Assembly (NCBI GenBank): GCA_026315105.1 | Contig: CM048744.1 | Coordinates: 929,193,503 to 929,257,502, forward strand | Origin: Locusta migratoria | Taxonomy: Eukaryota; Arthropoda; Insecta; Orthoptera; Acrididae | Length of the DNA stretch: 64,000 nt | Direction of reading: 5' to 3' | Shown here: piece after piece, positions 54,841 through 64,000 of the stretch | How the letters are laid out: the number at the start of each line of letters is the position of its first letter | How positions within the stretch are numbered: position 1 is the stretch's first letter | Made by a program: the position numbers and the translations under genes | Notes under the pieces: generated by a model | Told to the model about the DNA's origin: nothing | The model's database searches: none | Seen by the model: only the letters and a program-made list of their open reading frames with translations

Positions 54841-55109
54841 GATATCCACAAGTTCGATTTCTTTTAAGGGATTTGCAAAAATGGTGTAAAATATGGGAAA
54901 TAATGTTTCAAGCGGGAAAATTTGCTTTACGTTTCTCTCTTACATTTTCGTAGTTTTTAACTGATATATGTATCGTACATAATATGCACCAAAATACCCG
55001 TCAGGATCTTTATTATTTAGTAAAGTTTTTCTAAATTTCGTTCTATTTTTAGTGTCAAGCGTAACTGAAACTGGTAACTTGATAGGAAGCACAAACTTTC
55101 GTCGTAATT
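54841..55109. other. Unassigned AT-rich sequence
   Basis: Between the mariner-like element and a LINE tail. Nothing recognised. Confidence 0.3.
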
Positions 55110-55455
55110 TCATTCATATATTGTCACTATACAGGGGAGACAGCGTCACGGAAATGATACAGGACCTGGGATGTGAATCATTACAACAACGGCGGTTATC
55201 GCTGCGATGTGGGCTACTTACGAAACTCCAATCACCAACATTCTCCTCCGAGTGTAAATATATATTGTTGACTCCCACCTACATGGGTAGAAATGATCAT
55301 CAGAATAAAATACAAGTAAGCAGAGCTCGAACTGAGAGATTCAGATATTCTTTCTTTCCGCGCGCTATTCGAGAAAGGAATTGGAGTTGAATAGTATAAA
55401 GGTGGTTCCAGATACTTAACTGTCATTTGTTGAGTATCCCATGTAGATGTAGATA
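55110..55455 (+). mobile_element. LINE L1, 3' fragment
   Basis: Starts inside ORF2: SLYRGDSVTEMIQDLGCESL, QQRRLSLRCGLLTKLQSPTF, then IGRN-like and FFPRAIRERN before the stop at 55390, then the GAGTATCCCATGTAGATGTA tail. One frame runs through the whole piece, so it is younger than most LINE debris here. Confidence 0.85.
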
Positions 55456-56186
55456 ATCGATTTTCTCGGCAATCCTGTAACGGTGTCATTCAGTATTTGA
55501 ATAATGAAACGGTGCTCAAGTATTTGTCCATGTCTCGCTTGACGATATGTGAGAATTTATTCGTATTCTCAAGTGCAAATATGTACAAAAGTATTTTTTG
55601 TGGTGTGTGCGTAGCTTTTTCGTCTCACAGTTTTGTTTTTGAGGTTATAACATGCTGCACCCAATACAGTGAGTTGACTAATACACAAACGCAAACCATT
55701 CTTCATTCTAACAGTTTATGGAATATCACAAAAATACTTAAATATTTGCGCTTCACAACAAATTCTCAAAACGCGTCATTTTTTTACATGAAAACCCCCT
55801 ACTCGTTGTGTGACGTTCGCGAACTGATAGTCTGATCAGCGCGATGTCTAATTGGAGCAAAGGAGAGCCACCTAGGTGTCAATGTCGTAAGCCTTTACGA
55901 CACACTCGTCAACCATCGCGTCATAGTCGGCACACACTGTAAACAGCATGTAGGTCTTTTTGCCTCCATGGTAAGCAGCGATAGGCGAAATATCCGTTTG
56001 AATAACCGCAGACTGTCAAGAAACTCGACTGCGTAAAGTTTATGAACACTACTTGGGAGGCACTGCCTTAGATATTTAATGTACGTGAAAAAATGTATTA
56101 TAATTATGCTGCAATTAACGTAATAGGTATAAAAAAGAAGTCTTAAAAGTGGAGTGCGTCTTATATGCCGGTAAATACGGTATATA
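55456..56186. other. Unassigned sequence
   Basis: A 112-residue plus ORF (55497-55835) lacks motifs. Nothing recognised. Confidence 0.3.
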
Positions 56187-56233
56187 CACTGCTCAAAACA
56201 ATTAGGGGATCAGGTGAGATACCATACACAATA

Positions 56234-56771
56234 TGCGAGGGTCACTCCAAAAGAAATGCACACTTTTTTTAATGCAGTTTTCATTCTGCAAGTTTAAAGA
56301 TTTACAATGCGTAGTTGGAGCCTTCCCGCTTGTTTTCAAACTTAGTTCATTGAACCTGTTCCCGTGAGTGGCGCCGTCACAGCATGTCTTCAAGATGGCT
56401 GCTACACTTGACGTTCGTCAGAAGCAACGTGCTGTCATTGAATTCCTGTGCTGTGAAAACGAGACAGTGGGAAACATTCACAAGAGGTTGAAAAAGGTGT
56501 ATGGAAACGCTGCTGTCGATCGCAATACAGTTCGTGGGCAAGCAGGCTACGTGATGAAAGTGGGCACGGAAATATTGAGGATTGTCCTCGCAGCAGAAGG
56601 CCTCCTACTGATTCCAAGATGGCGTAACCCAGTTGAGAGGGTTGGGGATTATGTGGCGAAATGAAAATATTGTTCATAAAGGATGTATCTACATACTGTA
56701 AAACTTCCAAACGTGTAGAATAAAAACTGTATAAAAATTGTGTGCATTTCTTTTGTTGTGATCATCGTACA
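56234..56771 (+). mobile_element. Mariner internal-deletion derivative
   Basis: Ends TGCGAGGGTCACTCCAAAAG and inverse, with TA at 56232-56233 and 56772-56773. A 90-codon ORF (56395-56664) begins MAATLDVRQKQRAVIEFLCC and NETVGNIHKRLKKVYG, the N-terminal helix-turn-helix typical of this mariner group, and jumps directly to a C-terminal stretch ending VERVGDYVAK. The whole catalytic domain has been deleted in frame, leaving a DNA-binding-only peptide that is still open. Confidence 0.75.
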
Positions 56772-57440
56772 TATCATACGTATTTTATACATATATTGGT
56801 TACAGTCGATATTTGCTGCCTCAACTCTTTGCTTTATGTTTACGTGGCGTTTACTTACAAGACCACATGGGTATAGGATTTTACAATTTTTTTGATATTT
56901 ATGGTACGTGAAGTTCAGAACACATAATAATCAGCCAAAGCCATTCGATGCAACTCTCAAAAATTCTCGAGAATATCGTCTTTGAAGTTTTGCAAGTTCA
57001 CGTAAGTACCAATAATTAAAACAGTTGCAGCATATATCTGTGTGGCTCAGGTGGTAGCGTTGTAGCATTACAACCATAGGGTCGGTGGTTCGAATCCTTC
57101 AGTAACAGATTTTCTTTATTTTTCGTTGTGTTCAAATACTGACCCAATTTCAATATCTAACAGTATTTTTTACAAAAAAATAACATATTTTATTTTATTC
57201 CTAATTATATATATTTCATAAAAGATTGTATGAAAGATGGTTTCAATCAAAAAACATAAGTTACATTTTTTAGAGTATTGACTTCATTATTAGTTGACGA
57301 CGGTAGTCTTTGTTCAGTTTGTGAAGAGCTACAATGCTGCTTTTGAAAAGTCATCTCCATAGCTAATGGCTAACCAAGCAGCTATTTACGTTCTGAACTT
57401 CTCGAAGCATAAATATAAAGAAATTTCAAAATCCGATAAC
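56772..57440. other. AT-rich insert in the Tc1-like element
   Basis: Contains the tRNA-like sequence below and otherwise nothing recognised. Confidence 0.35.
57036..57110 (+). tRNA. tRNA-like sequence (pseudogene or SINE head)
   Basis: ATCTGT at 57036-57041 pairs with ACAGAT at 57105-57110 as an acceptor-like stem. GGCTCAGGTGGTAGC matches a D arm and box A; GGTTCGAATCC matches box B. The anticodon arm pairs TTGT with ACAA, but its loop is too short for a normal 7-nt anticodon loop, and the T stem has a mismatch. It is not a functional tRNA by these criteria. Confidence 0.4.
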
Positions 57441-57468
57441 CATGTGGTTTCCTTATTAGAGAAAGGCA

Positions 57469-58810
57469 TCATAGGGCTTCCATAATAGTGAAAAAGTCAT
57501 TCTCGTTGCCCTCTAATATGGTGTGTGAACACCTCGGACGGCTAGTACAGTAGCACACCGATGTACGTGGAATAGACAGTATGAGGTTATCAATCAGCTC
57601 TTTAGGGACATTTCGGCATTCTTCCATGTGTGCAATATCGAGCTCTGCAACCGTTATGCGAGGTGCTGGTCTTGCTGCAATGTGTCTGTCAAGTGCATCC
57701 CAGACATTCTCCATTCGTATAATTCCCTCAGCTACAGGCATGTTATCCATCAGTGCAGTTCTGTGGGGACGAGCGTTATCGCCCATCAGAAGGAACCCTT
57801 CTCTTACGGCACCAGCATGGGGCACAACAAAAGGTCGAAGGATCTCGTCTCTATAACTCTGTACAGCTAAAGCGCCATTCTGAACAACTTACAGGTCCGT
57901 ACGTTCCCCAATCAGTTTCCTGGCCACATCATACGTCCACCATAATGATATCATGATCAGATTGCCTTCCATAAAGAAGATTTTTTTCTTGCATCCACGG
58001 CTGTATTTATAATATTCAATTGGGAGTTTTTGCAGCAATCAGTCGTTATTCGTAAGAAACTGCTTTATTTTGCAAGTAACTTGCCATCATCAATGCTAAA
58101 TTAACAAGAAGTCATTGTCTGTATACATATACGACATATTTTACAAGACAAGTCATAAACAAACAAACAGTTAATTTAAATATTTACATTGTTGCATATG
58201 GTTCATTGTTACATACAGTTCCATTTCACAAGTTGTGAACCACTTTACTGGCAATAGCATTACATCTAACTGTGGAAAACAATCTATTACAGACCATCTA
58301 TGAGGTACAATGCACATTCATAACATGCTAACATATGTAATGTACATCTTATTAACTCTTTTCTAATTTGTCAATGTTATACTTCATATAATGTATCTAT
58401 GCAGACAATGACTTCTTGATAATTTAGAATTGATAATGGCAAGTCACTTGTCGAAACCTAGATCTCCAAAATAAAGCAGTTTCGTACAAATAACGACTGA
58501 TTGCTGCAAAAACACCCATTTGGATATGATATCGTGATGTTTCCCGCACATAAGTAGGGTTGTTCCGATTGTCCGGCTGTCCGATTGTCTAGCTGAACAT
58601 AAAATCTTGACTCATCTGTGAACATAACCTGGCGCCATTTGTTGCGACTGTAATCGTGATGCTCCTGCTCCCAGTTTCTCCGGGCTTTCGGTGTCGCGGT
58701 TTTAATGGGACACATACCACAGGGCTCCGTGCGTAGAGGTCACATTCCCGAGGGCGATTTCTTTTTGTTTGTGTTGGTATTACAAGTCCTGTTCCTGCTG
58801 GAGCGTGCAA
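57469..58810 (-). pseudogene. Tc1-like transposase, split and deleted
   Basis: The N-terminal piece (58810-58458) reads RARSPVV-like, then WEQEHHDYSRNKWRQVMFTD and ESRFYVQLD, containing the first catalytic Asp (FTDES). The C-terminal piece (57825-57469) has FLLMGDNARPHRTALMD, containing the second Asp, then VENVWDALDR-like and HIAARPAPRITV. The SPDLNP-type block between them, with the third catalytic residue, is deleted. A foldback element separates the pieces. Confidence 0.75.
58020..58517. mobile_element. Foldback element with degenerate hammerhead
   Basis: Arms about 58023-58115 and 58405-58515, outer ends GTTTTTGCAGCAATCAGTCG and inverse. No ORF. On the right arm (plus, 58425-58470): UUGAUAA box, GGCAAG/CUUGUC helix II, GAAAC, CCUAGAU helix III and an AUC site. 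The left arm has UUGAUGA but has lost the ~16 bp covering GAAA and helix III, so the arms are asymmetric. Confidence 0.6.
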
Positions 58811-58819
58811 TAAAGCTGA

Positions 58820-59300
58820 GTTGCATTCAGCCTCGTGTCCCGACGGACTATTAACTGGAGATAACGGTCATCTCTTGCTGATGTTACCCGTGGACGACCT
58901 TGACTTGCCTACTTTTAACGGTTCCTGCTGTCTGAAATCGCGTCCAGGTCTTGGACACTCCAATAGCTGCAGCTATCTCGCTCTCCATGTCCACTTACTA
59001 CCTTCCTATGGCTCTCCATGCCATAGCTTCCATACTGGTGCATTAAACTATCTGCTCACTGCACTATCTGAACCCAACTGTTTGTATAATTCGTTTGGTA
59101 GAGTAAACACAAGTCAACACCAAAACCCTCTGCAGCAGCTTTCTGTTATTACCACTATCTCTGTTGCCGTAATGTTGTTGCCTCGACTCCGTAGAACGGA
59201 CAGAAAGACGTCGAACCATTTTAATTAATTCTGCTCATAACATTACTTCAGAATCTAGATATCTCAACCGATCCCCTAATTATGTTGAACAATGTAGATA
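58820..59300. other. 5' part of the Tc1-like element
   Basis: Between the transposase start and the right terminal repeat. A 135-residue plus ORF (58821-59228) is antisense to the N-terminal region and is not a gene. Confidence 0.5.
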
Positions 59301-59409
59301 AAGATCACTTGCTGTGTAGTTGTCTCGCTAAACCTCAGAAACGGCTTTAGAGATTTGAATATTTTTTTGTTTTACTTACACTTCTTTTGGTGCGATCTGG
59401 TATGATTTG

Positions 59410-59611
59410 CCGGCCGCGGTGGCCGAGAGGACTGAGGCGCTTCAGTCACGGTCTGCACGGCCACTACGGTCGGGGGTTCGAATCCCCCCTCGGGCATGGA
59501 TATTTGTACCGTCCTTAGTATTAGTTAGTTCATAAGTAGTTTGTAAGTTTAAGGACTGATGACCCCGTAGTTAAGTCCCATAAGCTTAACAAACATTTAA
59601 ACGTTTGAATT
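59410..59611 (+). mobile_element. tRNA-derived SINE, family S1, full length
   Basis: The best-preserved S1 copy: box A, box B and tail intact, duplication TGGTATGATTTG at 59398-59409 and 59612-59623. Confidence 0.95.
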
Positions 59612-59629
59612 TGGTATGATTTGTTATGT

Positions 59630-59945
59630 GGATTGCCAGACCGCTTTGTTGGAATTATTTCATCTTAATTCGTGACCAGTTTCAGAGCTTTTTGCTATTC
59701 TCAGATGCTCTCACTTTATTTTCATCAGTTTCCTCCAGTCATGGTGGAAAGTATATTTACAACAGTGGGATCACTTGTCCTCGTATTCAGAATTTTTATT
59801 TTAGTTTATTGTCATTGTGGTGAAGCAATATGTCTCGACGACAATGAAGTAAGAGCACCTGAGATGCCAGCAAGTTATGCTGAAACTGGTCGTGAATTGA
59901 GATAAAATAGTTTCAACAAAGCGGACTTGGCAATCCACATAAAAA
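59630..59945. repeat. Inverted repeat with hammerhead-like arms
   Basis: Arms 59630-59715 and 59845-59945 are diverged inverse copies (CCGCTTTGTTGG, ACCAGTTTC). The right arm has CAC (59856-59858), CUGAGA, GAAA (59882-59885), helix III ACUGGU, C at the site and GUG pairing with CAC. Box 1 is one base short in both arms, so activity is unlikely. Confidence 0.45.
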
Positions 59946-60255
59946 AACCGTGTGTTTGTTTTGTTCGCTTTAATAACGGGTTGGTTCGTAAATTACCAAA
60001 CGGCTCGATCGATTAAATTTTGTTTTGTTTTGTTTTGTTCGCTTCAGTACCGGCGTGGATTAGGAAAAACGGGGTTAAAACTCGAAGCAACAGCTGAAAA
60101 TCGAAATCTGTAACTTTGTGTGGACATGGCCACTTAGAATTAGAGTAGTATTTTATGTGCTGCTAAGTCGTTCAAACTTCAAAACAAGAACAACATCACG
60201 GTCTACATAATATTTCGTAAGGTGCGTGGAGGAGGGTACCTTACTCCACACTTCG

Positions 60256-61490
60256 CAGACTCTGTTTGACCGATCACTACAGGTCTATTTCGTTGATGTC
60301 AATTTGCAGCAGGGTTTTGGAACATATCCTGTATTCAAATATTATGCATGATCTCGAACAGAATGATCCATTAACCCAAGGCCAACACGAATTTAACCAA
60401 CACGAATTTAAAAAATATCGTTCATACGAAACACAACTAGATCTTTACTCACACGAAGTGATGAATGCTATTAACAAGGGTTCTCAAATCGATTCCTCAT
60501 TTCTTGATTTCCAGAAGGCTTTTGACACCGTATCTCACAAATGCCTTTAATCAAATTGCGTGGTTATGGTATATTGCCACAAATTTGCGAGTGGATAGGG
60601 GATTTTCTGTGAGAGAGGACACAGTTTGTAGTAATCGATGGAAAGGCATCGATTAAAACTGAAGTGATATCTTGCGTTCCACAGGGTAGTGTTATTGGTC
60701 CTCTGCTATTCCTTATTTACATAAACGATTTGGGGGGAAATCTAAGCAGTTCTCTTAGGTTGTTTGCAGATGACGCCGTCGTTTACCGTCTAGTTAATTG
60801 ATCCGAAGACCAAAACCAACTGCAGAACGATCTAAATAAGATATCAGTATGGTGTAAAAATAGGCAACTGACTAAATAATGAGAGGTGTGAAGTCGTCCG
60901 CACGAGTTCGAAAATAAATCCATTAAACTTTGTTTACAAGATAAATCAATCAAAAGTGAAGGCCGTAAACTCCATTAAATACCTTGGAATTACTATTACT
61001 TCAGACTTAAACTGGAAAGAACACGTCGATAACGTCGTGGAAAGGGCGAACCAGAGACTGCATTTTAGTTGTAGAACCCTTAAGAGATGCAGCAGAACTA
61101 CTCAATAAAATGCTTTCACTATGGTTGTCCGTCCTTTTTTGGAGTATTGCTGCCCAGTGTGAGATCCTCATCAGGTAGGTTTGACGGAGGACATCGAAAG
61201 AGTCCAAAGAACGGCAGCTCAATTTGTATTGTCACGATACAGGGGAGACAGCGTTACGGAAATGTTACAGGATCTGGGATGGGAATCATTACAACAATTG
61301 CGTTTATCGCTGCGGCGTAGGCTACTTACAAAACAGTTTTTTTTTTTATTTATTTTTTTTTATTTTTTTACAAAATTGCCACTTGCATAGGTAGAAATGA
61401 TCAACAGAATAAAATACGAGAAATCGGAACTCGAACGGAAAGGCACTTAAATGTGATTTGCAGAGAATCCCATGTAGTTGTAGATGTAGA
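60256..61490 (+). pseudogene. LINE L1 copy, reverse transcriptase frameshifted
   Basis: Starts at YRSISLMSICSRVLEHILYS (reverse transcriptase N-terminal motif), more 5' than the copy at 12890. An in-frame 16 bp-type duplication repeats CAACACGAATTTAA. The ORF continues to FLDFQKAFDTVSHKCL, then shifts; a CVPQGSVIGPLLFLIYINDL-like block and LRLFADDAVVY follow in other frames up to SRYRGDSVTEMLQDLGWESL. A T-rich insertion (61336-61370) interrupts the C-terminus. The tail with TGTAGATGTAGAT ends at about 61490. Confidence 0.8.
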
Positions 61491-61578
61491 TCATTGCGAA
61501 ATTTGGCAGTTATATTTAATTTTTCATACACGGTGAAGTGAGAAGATGAACAGAGAGAGGCGATAGGAGAAAATTGGC

Positions 61579-61770
61579 GCAATGTTAAATTGTTTGTAAA
61601 TATAAGGGACTTCTTTGGTCATCAGTCCCTAGGTTCACATATTACTTAAACTAACTAACATAAGGATAACAAAAACACCCATGCCGAGGGGAGGACTCGA
61701 ACCTACGGCGGCGAACAACCGCGCGCTCCGCAGCAAGGCGCCTTAGACCGCTCGGCTACTCCTCTATGGC
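61579..61770 (-). mobile_element. tRNA-derived SINE, family S2
   Basis: Duplication AAAATTGGC at 61570-61578 and 61771-61779; head GACCGCTCGGCTACTCC-like on this strand is intact. Confidence 0.88.
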
Positions 61771-61789
61771 AAAATTGGCATAAGCGGGG

Positions 61790-61990
61790 AGAGAGAAGGA
61801 GAAAGGCCGAGGAATGGATTGGTGAACAGTGTAGGGAGGAAGAGGAGGAGGAGAAGGAGGAAGGGGAAGAGGAGGAGGTGGCGGAAGAGGAGAGGCAAAG
61901 GAAGAGGCAAGACAGATGAGGAGGAGAGGCAGAGGTAGGTGGAGAGACGAGGGAGGAGGAAATGGACAGACACAGGAGAGAGAAGTATAA
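61790..61990. repeat. Polypurine tract
   Basis: Almost pure A/G (GGAAGAGGAGGAGGAG words) on the plus strand, inverse of the tract at 49675-49860; nearby TCTCCTAAAAGAAC is unrelated. Possibly the same dispersed repeat in inverse orientation. Confidence 0.8.
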
Positions 61991-62270
61991 GGGGTCTCCT
62001 AAAAGAACTAACTGAATATTGGACCAAACAAATACTCAAGCAGCGCTGTGTTTTCAGCTGGCTAATACAGAGAAAAGCCTAGTAGGACAAAGGGGAAGGC
62101 AAAAGAAATAGCTAGAGATGGGGGAAGAGACGGCGGATGGATTAAGGGAAGAAGTGTATGTGTCCATACAATTCCCGTGAATATTTAGCAATTACGAAGC
62201 ATTGATGGGTCTGCTATTTTCAAATAAATACTTTTCAAATAAACTTTTGGTGTTAAGAACAAATGAAAAA
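61991..62270. other. Unassigned sequence
   Basis: Purine-rich at first, then AT-rich. Nothing recognised. Confidence 0.3.
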
Positions 62271-62273
62271 ATA

Positions 62274-63280
62274 CACTACTGGCCATTAAAATTTCTACAC
62301 CAAGAATGAAATGCAGATGATAAACAGGTGTTCATTGGACAAATATATTATTCTAGAACTGACATGTCATTACATTTTCACGCAATTTGGTTGCATAGAT
62401 CCTGAGAAATCAGTAACCAGAACAACCACCTCTGGCCGTAATAACGATCTTGATACGCCTGGGCATTGAGTCAAACAGAACAGATGGCGTGTACAGGTAC
62501 AGATGCCCATGCAGCTTCAACACGATGCCACAGTTCATCAAGAATAGTGACTGGCGTATTGTGACGAGCCAGTTGCTTGGCCACCATTGACCAGACGTTT
62601 TGAATTGGTGAGAGATCTGGAGAATGTGCTGGCCAGGGCAGCAGTCGAACATTTTCCGTATCCAGAAAGACTCGTAAAGGACCTGCAACATGCGGTCGTG
62701 CATTATCCTGCTGAAATGTAGGGTTTCGCAGGGATCAAATGAAGGATAGACCCACGGGTCGTAACGCATCTGAAATGTAGCGACCACTGTTCAAAGAGCC
62801 GTCGATGCGAACAAGAGGTGACCGAGACGTGTAATCAATGGCCACATACCATCACGCCGGGTGATACGCCAGTATGGTGATGACGAATACACCCACCGAC
62901 TCCATATTCTGCTGACATCACTGGATCGTGACAAACGCGAGCAGCAATGTCGTGATACGATAAACCGCAATCGCGATAGGCTGCAATCCGACCTTTATCA
63001 GAGTCGGAAACGTGATGGTACGCGTTTCTCCTCCTTAGACGAGGCATCACAACAACGTTTCACCAGCAACGCCGGTCAACTGCTGTTTGTGTATAAGAAA
63101 TCGGTTGGAAACTTTCCTCATGTCAGCACGTTGTAGGTGTCACCACCGGCGCCAACCTTGTGTGAATGCTCTGGAAAGCTGATCATTTGCGTATCACAAC
63201 ATCTTCTTCCTGTCGGTTAAATTTCGCGTCTGTAGAACGTCATCTTCGTGATGTAGCAATTGTAATGGCCAGAAATGTAG
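62274..63280 (-). mobile_element. Tc1-like element, internally deleted
   Basis: Ends CACTACTGGCCATTAAAATT and inverse with TA on both sides (62272-62273, 63281-63282). Length about 1.0 kb, shorter than a complete element. Confidence 0.75.
62410..63050 (-). pseudogene. Tc1-like transposase, deletion and frameshifts
   Basis: From 63050: MMPRLRRRNAYHHVSDSDKG and RIAAYRDCGLSYHDIAARV, the N-terminal helix-turn-helix, cut off after VCHDPV and joined to a mid-protein piece CIRHHHTGVSPGVMVCGH. The catalytic and C-terminal part is in shifted frames until LFDSMPRRIKIVITARGGCS at 62410. The first catalytic Asp region lies in the deleted section. Inactive. Confidence 0.78.
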
Positions 63281-63344
63281 TAAATGTTCCTAATAGCAAA
63301 TCTATGAAAATTCTAGCTTGATTTCTTTGAAATTTTGATGCACA

Positions 63345-63369
63345 GGGATTTGGGGGGGGGGGGGGGGGG
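63345..63369. repeat. G-run
   Basis: An uninterrupted G-rich run (GGGATTTGGGGG...). It precedes the weak exon candidate. Confidence 0.85.
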
Positions 63370-63392
63370 AGAAGCATGAGTGGCAGCCTCAG

Positions 63393-63480
63393 GAGACACT
63401 CGCAGAGGGCGCAAATGGTCTCCAAGACAACGAGCGGGGGCACGAGAAAGATGGACGACGAATTGGAGGCGTGCCGATAA
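63393..63480 (+). CDS. Possible third exon (terminal) of the host gene, weak
   Basis: After a CTCAG acceptor-like site, the frame demanded by exon B (2 nt left) gives RRHSQRAQMVSKTTSGGTRK and MDDELEACR, then TAA at 63478-63480. The piece looks protein-like and is more GC-rich than its surroundings, but it is short, the acceptor follows a G-run rather than a pyrimidine tract, and other frames are open too. Confidence 0.2.
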
Positions 63481-64000
63481 AAGTACACCGAGAGGGGAGG
63501 GGGATACCACGCCACTGCCAAGGTTTTCTTCCTTTCGGGAAATGTCGTACAACCGGCACTGTACAGTCATTGACGGGAATACATCCATGTTATATATACA
63601 TACAGTGTGTATCACTAAGTGTGTTTGCCTCTGTAACTTATAAAATAATAGGTGACGGGAAATTTTAATGCGGTAGGTCAACACAAGAAATGTTACACTT
63701 TCTGCGGAGCTATGAACATAGTTTATTGTATCATTTTCCAAAGTATTAATAAAACATCAAAATACGTGCTTCAAAATTTTTGATCGATCTGTTGTTTTCT
63801 TATGTCATGTATTTCATGCGTTAACACAGACGTTTGTATCGAGGTATTTTATTACTTGGGACGTTATTTTGATGATTGTTAACGCTGCCAGATCAATAAT
63901 GCTAGCATAATCATCGACTCAGCACCAAAGACAGGACAATTCACTGCTGAAATAAAATAACATGAACCACAATCACGGTTCTAATTACAACCACGTACAG
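63481..64000. other. Unassigned AT-rich end of window
   Basis: No repeat or gene recognised. Confidence 0.3.

Larger units (their letters stand above)
56187..59295 (-). mobile_element. Tc1-like element carrying nested insertions
   Basis: Left end ACTGCTCAAAACAATTAGGG and GATCAGGTGAGATA, right end the inverse form CCGATCCCCTAATTATGTTG. Minus-strand transposase pieces lie at 58810-58560 and 57825-57469. Removing the mariner derivative (56234-56771), the 56772-57430 stretch and the foldback (58020-58515) leaves about 1.4 kb, a normal Tc1 length. Confidence 0.65.

Noticed and set aside
57036..57110. A functional tRNA gene
   Set aside because: The anticodon loop is too short and the T stem is mismatched, so it is kept only as a tRNA-like sequence.
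58821..59228. 135-codon plus-strand ORF
   Set aside because: It is antisense to the N-terminal part of the Tc1-like transposase and has no independent support.

Overview
The window looks like intronic DNA from a very large, repeat-rich insect genome, most likely an orthopteran (grasshopper or locust, Schistocerca-like). This rests on my memory of several repeat families (the tRNA-like SINEs sharing a box A/box B head and a common tail, the 'acaagggaacc' foldback element, the non-LTR elements with a TGTAGA tail) and was not checked by a search. There is no prokaryotic gene content, rRNA or CRISPR. Almost everything recognisable is a transposable element, mostly broken and often nested.

Host gene content is sparse. 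Two GC-rich stretches, 1263-1499 and 52302-52491, look like plus-strand internal exons of one gene. Each is open throughout, each has splice-like borders, and their phases match (the first leaves 1 nt, the second starts with 2 nt), which would make the 50.8 kb between them a single intron packed with transposons. The product is not recognised. A weak third exon candidate lies at 63393-63480. A CpG-rich island at about 36040-36460 carries a perfect consensus splice donor on the minus strand and may be the first exon of another transcript.

Layout: 1-1010 nested palindromes with hammerhead ribozyme motifs; 1263-1499 exon; 1597-4466 two mariner-like elements; 5355-8155 a duplicated ~480 bp unit split by SINEs; 9263-10267 a foldback element; 10464-12025 a P-element-like transposon with a THAP-domain remnant; 12283-15040 LINEs and a SINE; 16060-23250 an old local duplication with a Tc1-like element and a 340 bp tandem repeat; 24400-28600 two decayed LINEs; 29373-30270 a SINE, microsatellites and a small tandem duplication; 32176-38030 two more hammerhead-bearing foldback elements, SINEs and the CpG island; 38440-47000 LINE fragments, SINEs and a decayed Cys-rich repeat protein; 47000-50640 AT-rich DNA and a dispersed repeat; 51148-52016 a near-perfect long palindrome; 52302-52491 exon; 52550-54838 a rearranged mariner-like element; 55110-61490 LINE copies and a Tc1-like element with three nested insertions; 62274-63280 an internally deleted Tc1-like element.

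The most interesting signal is a recurring association: at least five unrelated inverted-repeat (foldback) elements carry hammerhead-ribozyme cores in their arms, with the invariant boxes (CUGAUGA, GAAA), a very short palindromic helix III and a matching helix I. Two families still have an intact core on at least one arm. Hammerheads of this minimal type are known from Penelope-like retroelements, retrozymes and some insect satellites; their repeated occurrence in mirrored pairs inside one 64 kb window is what deserves a closer look.
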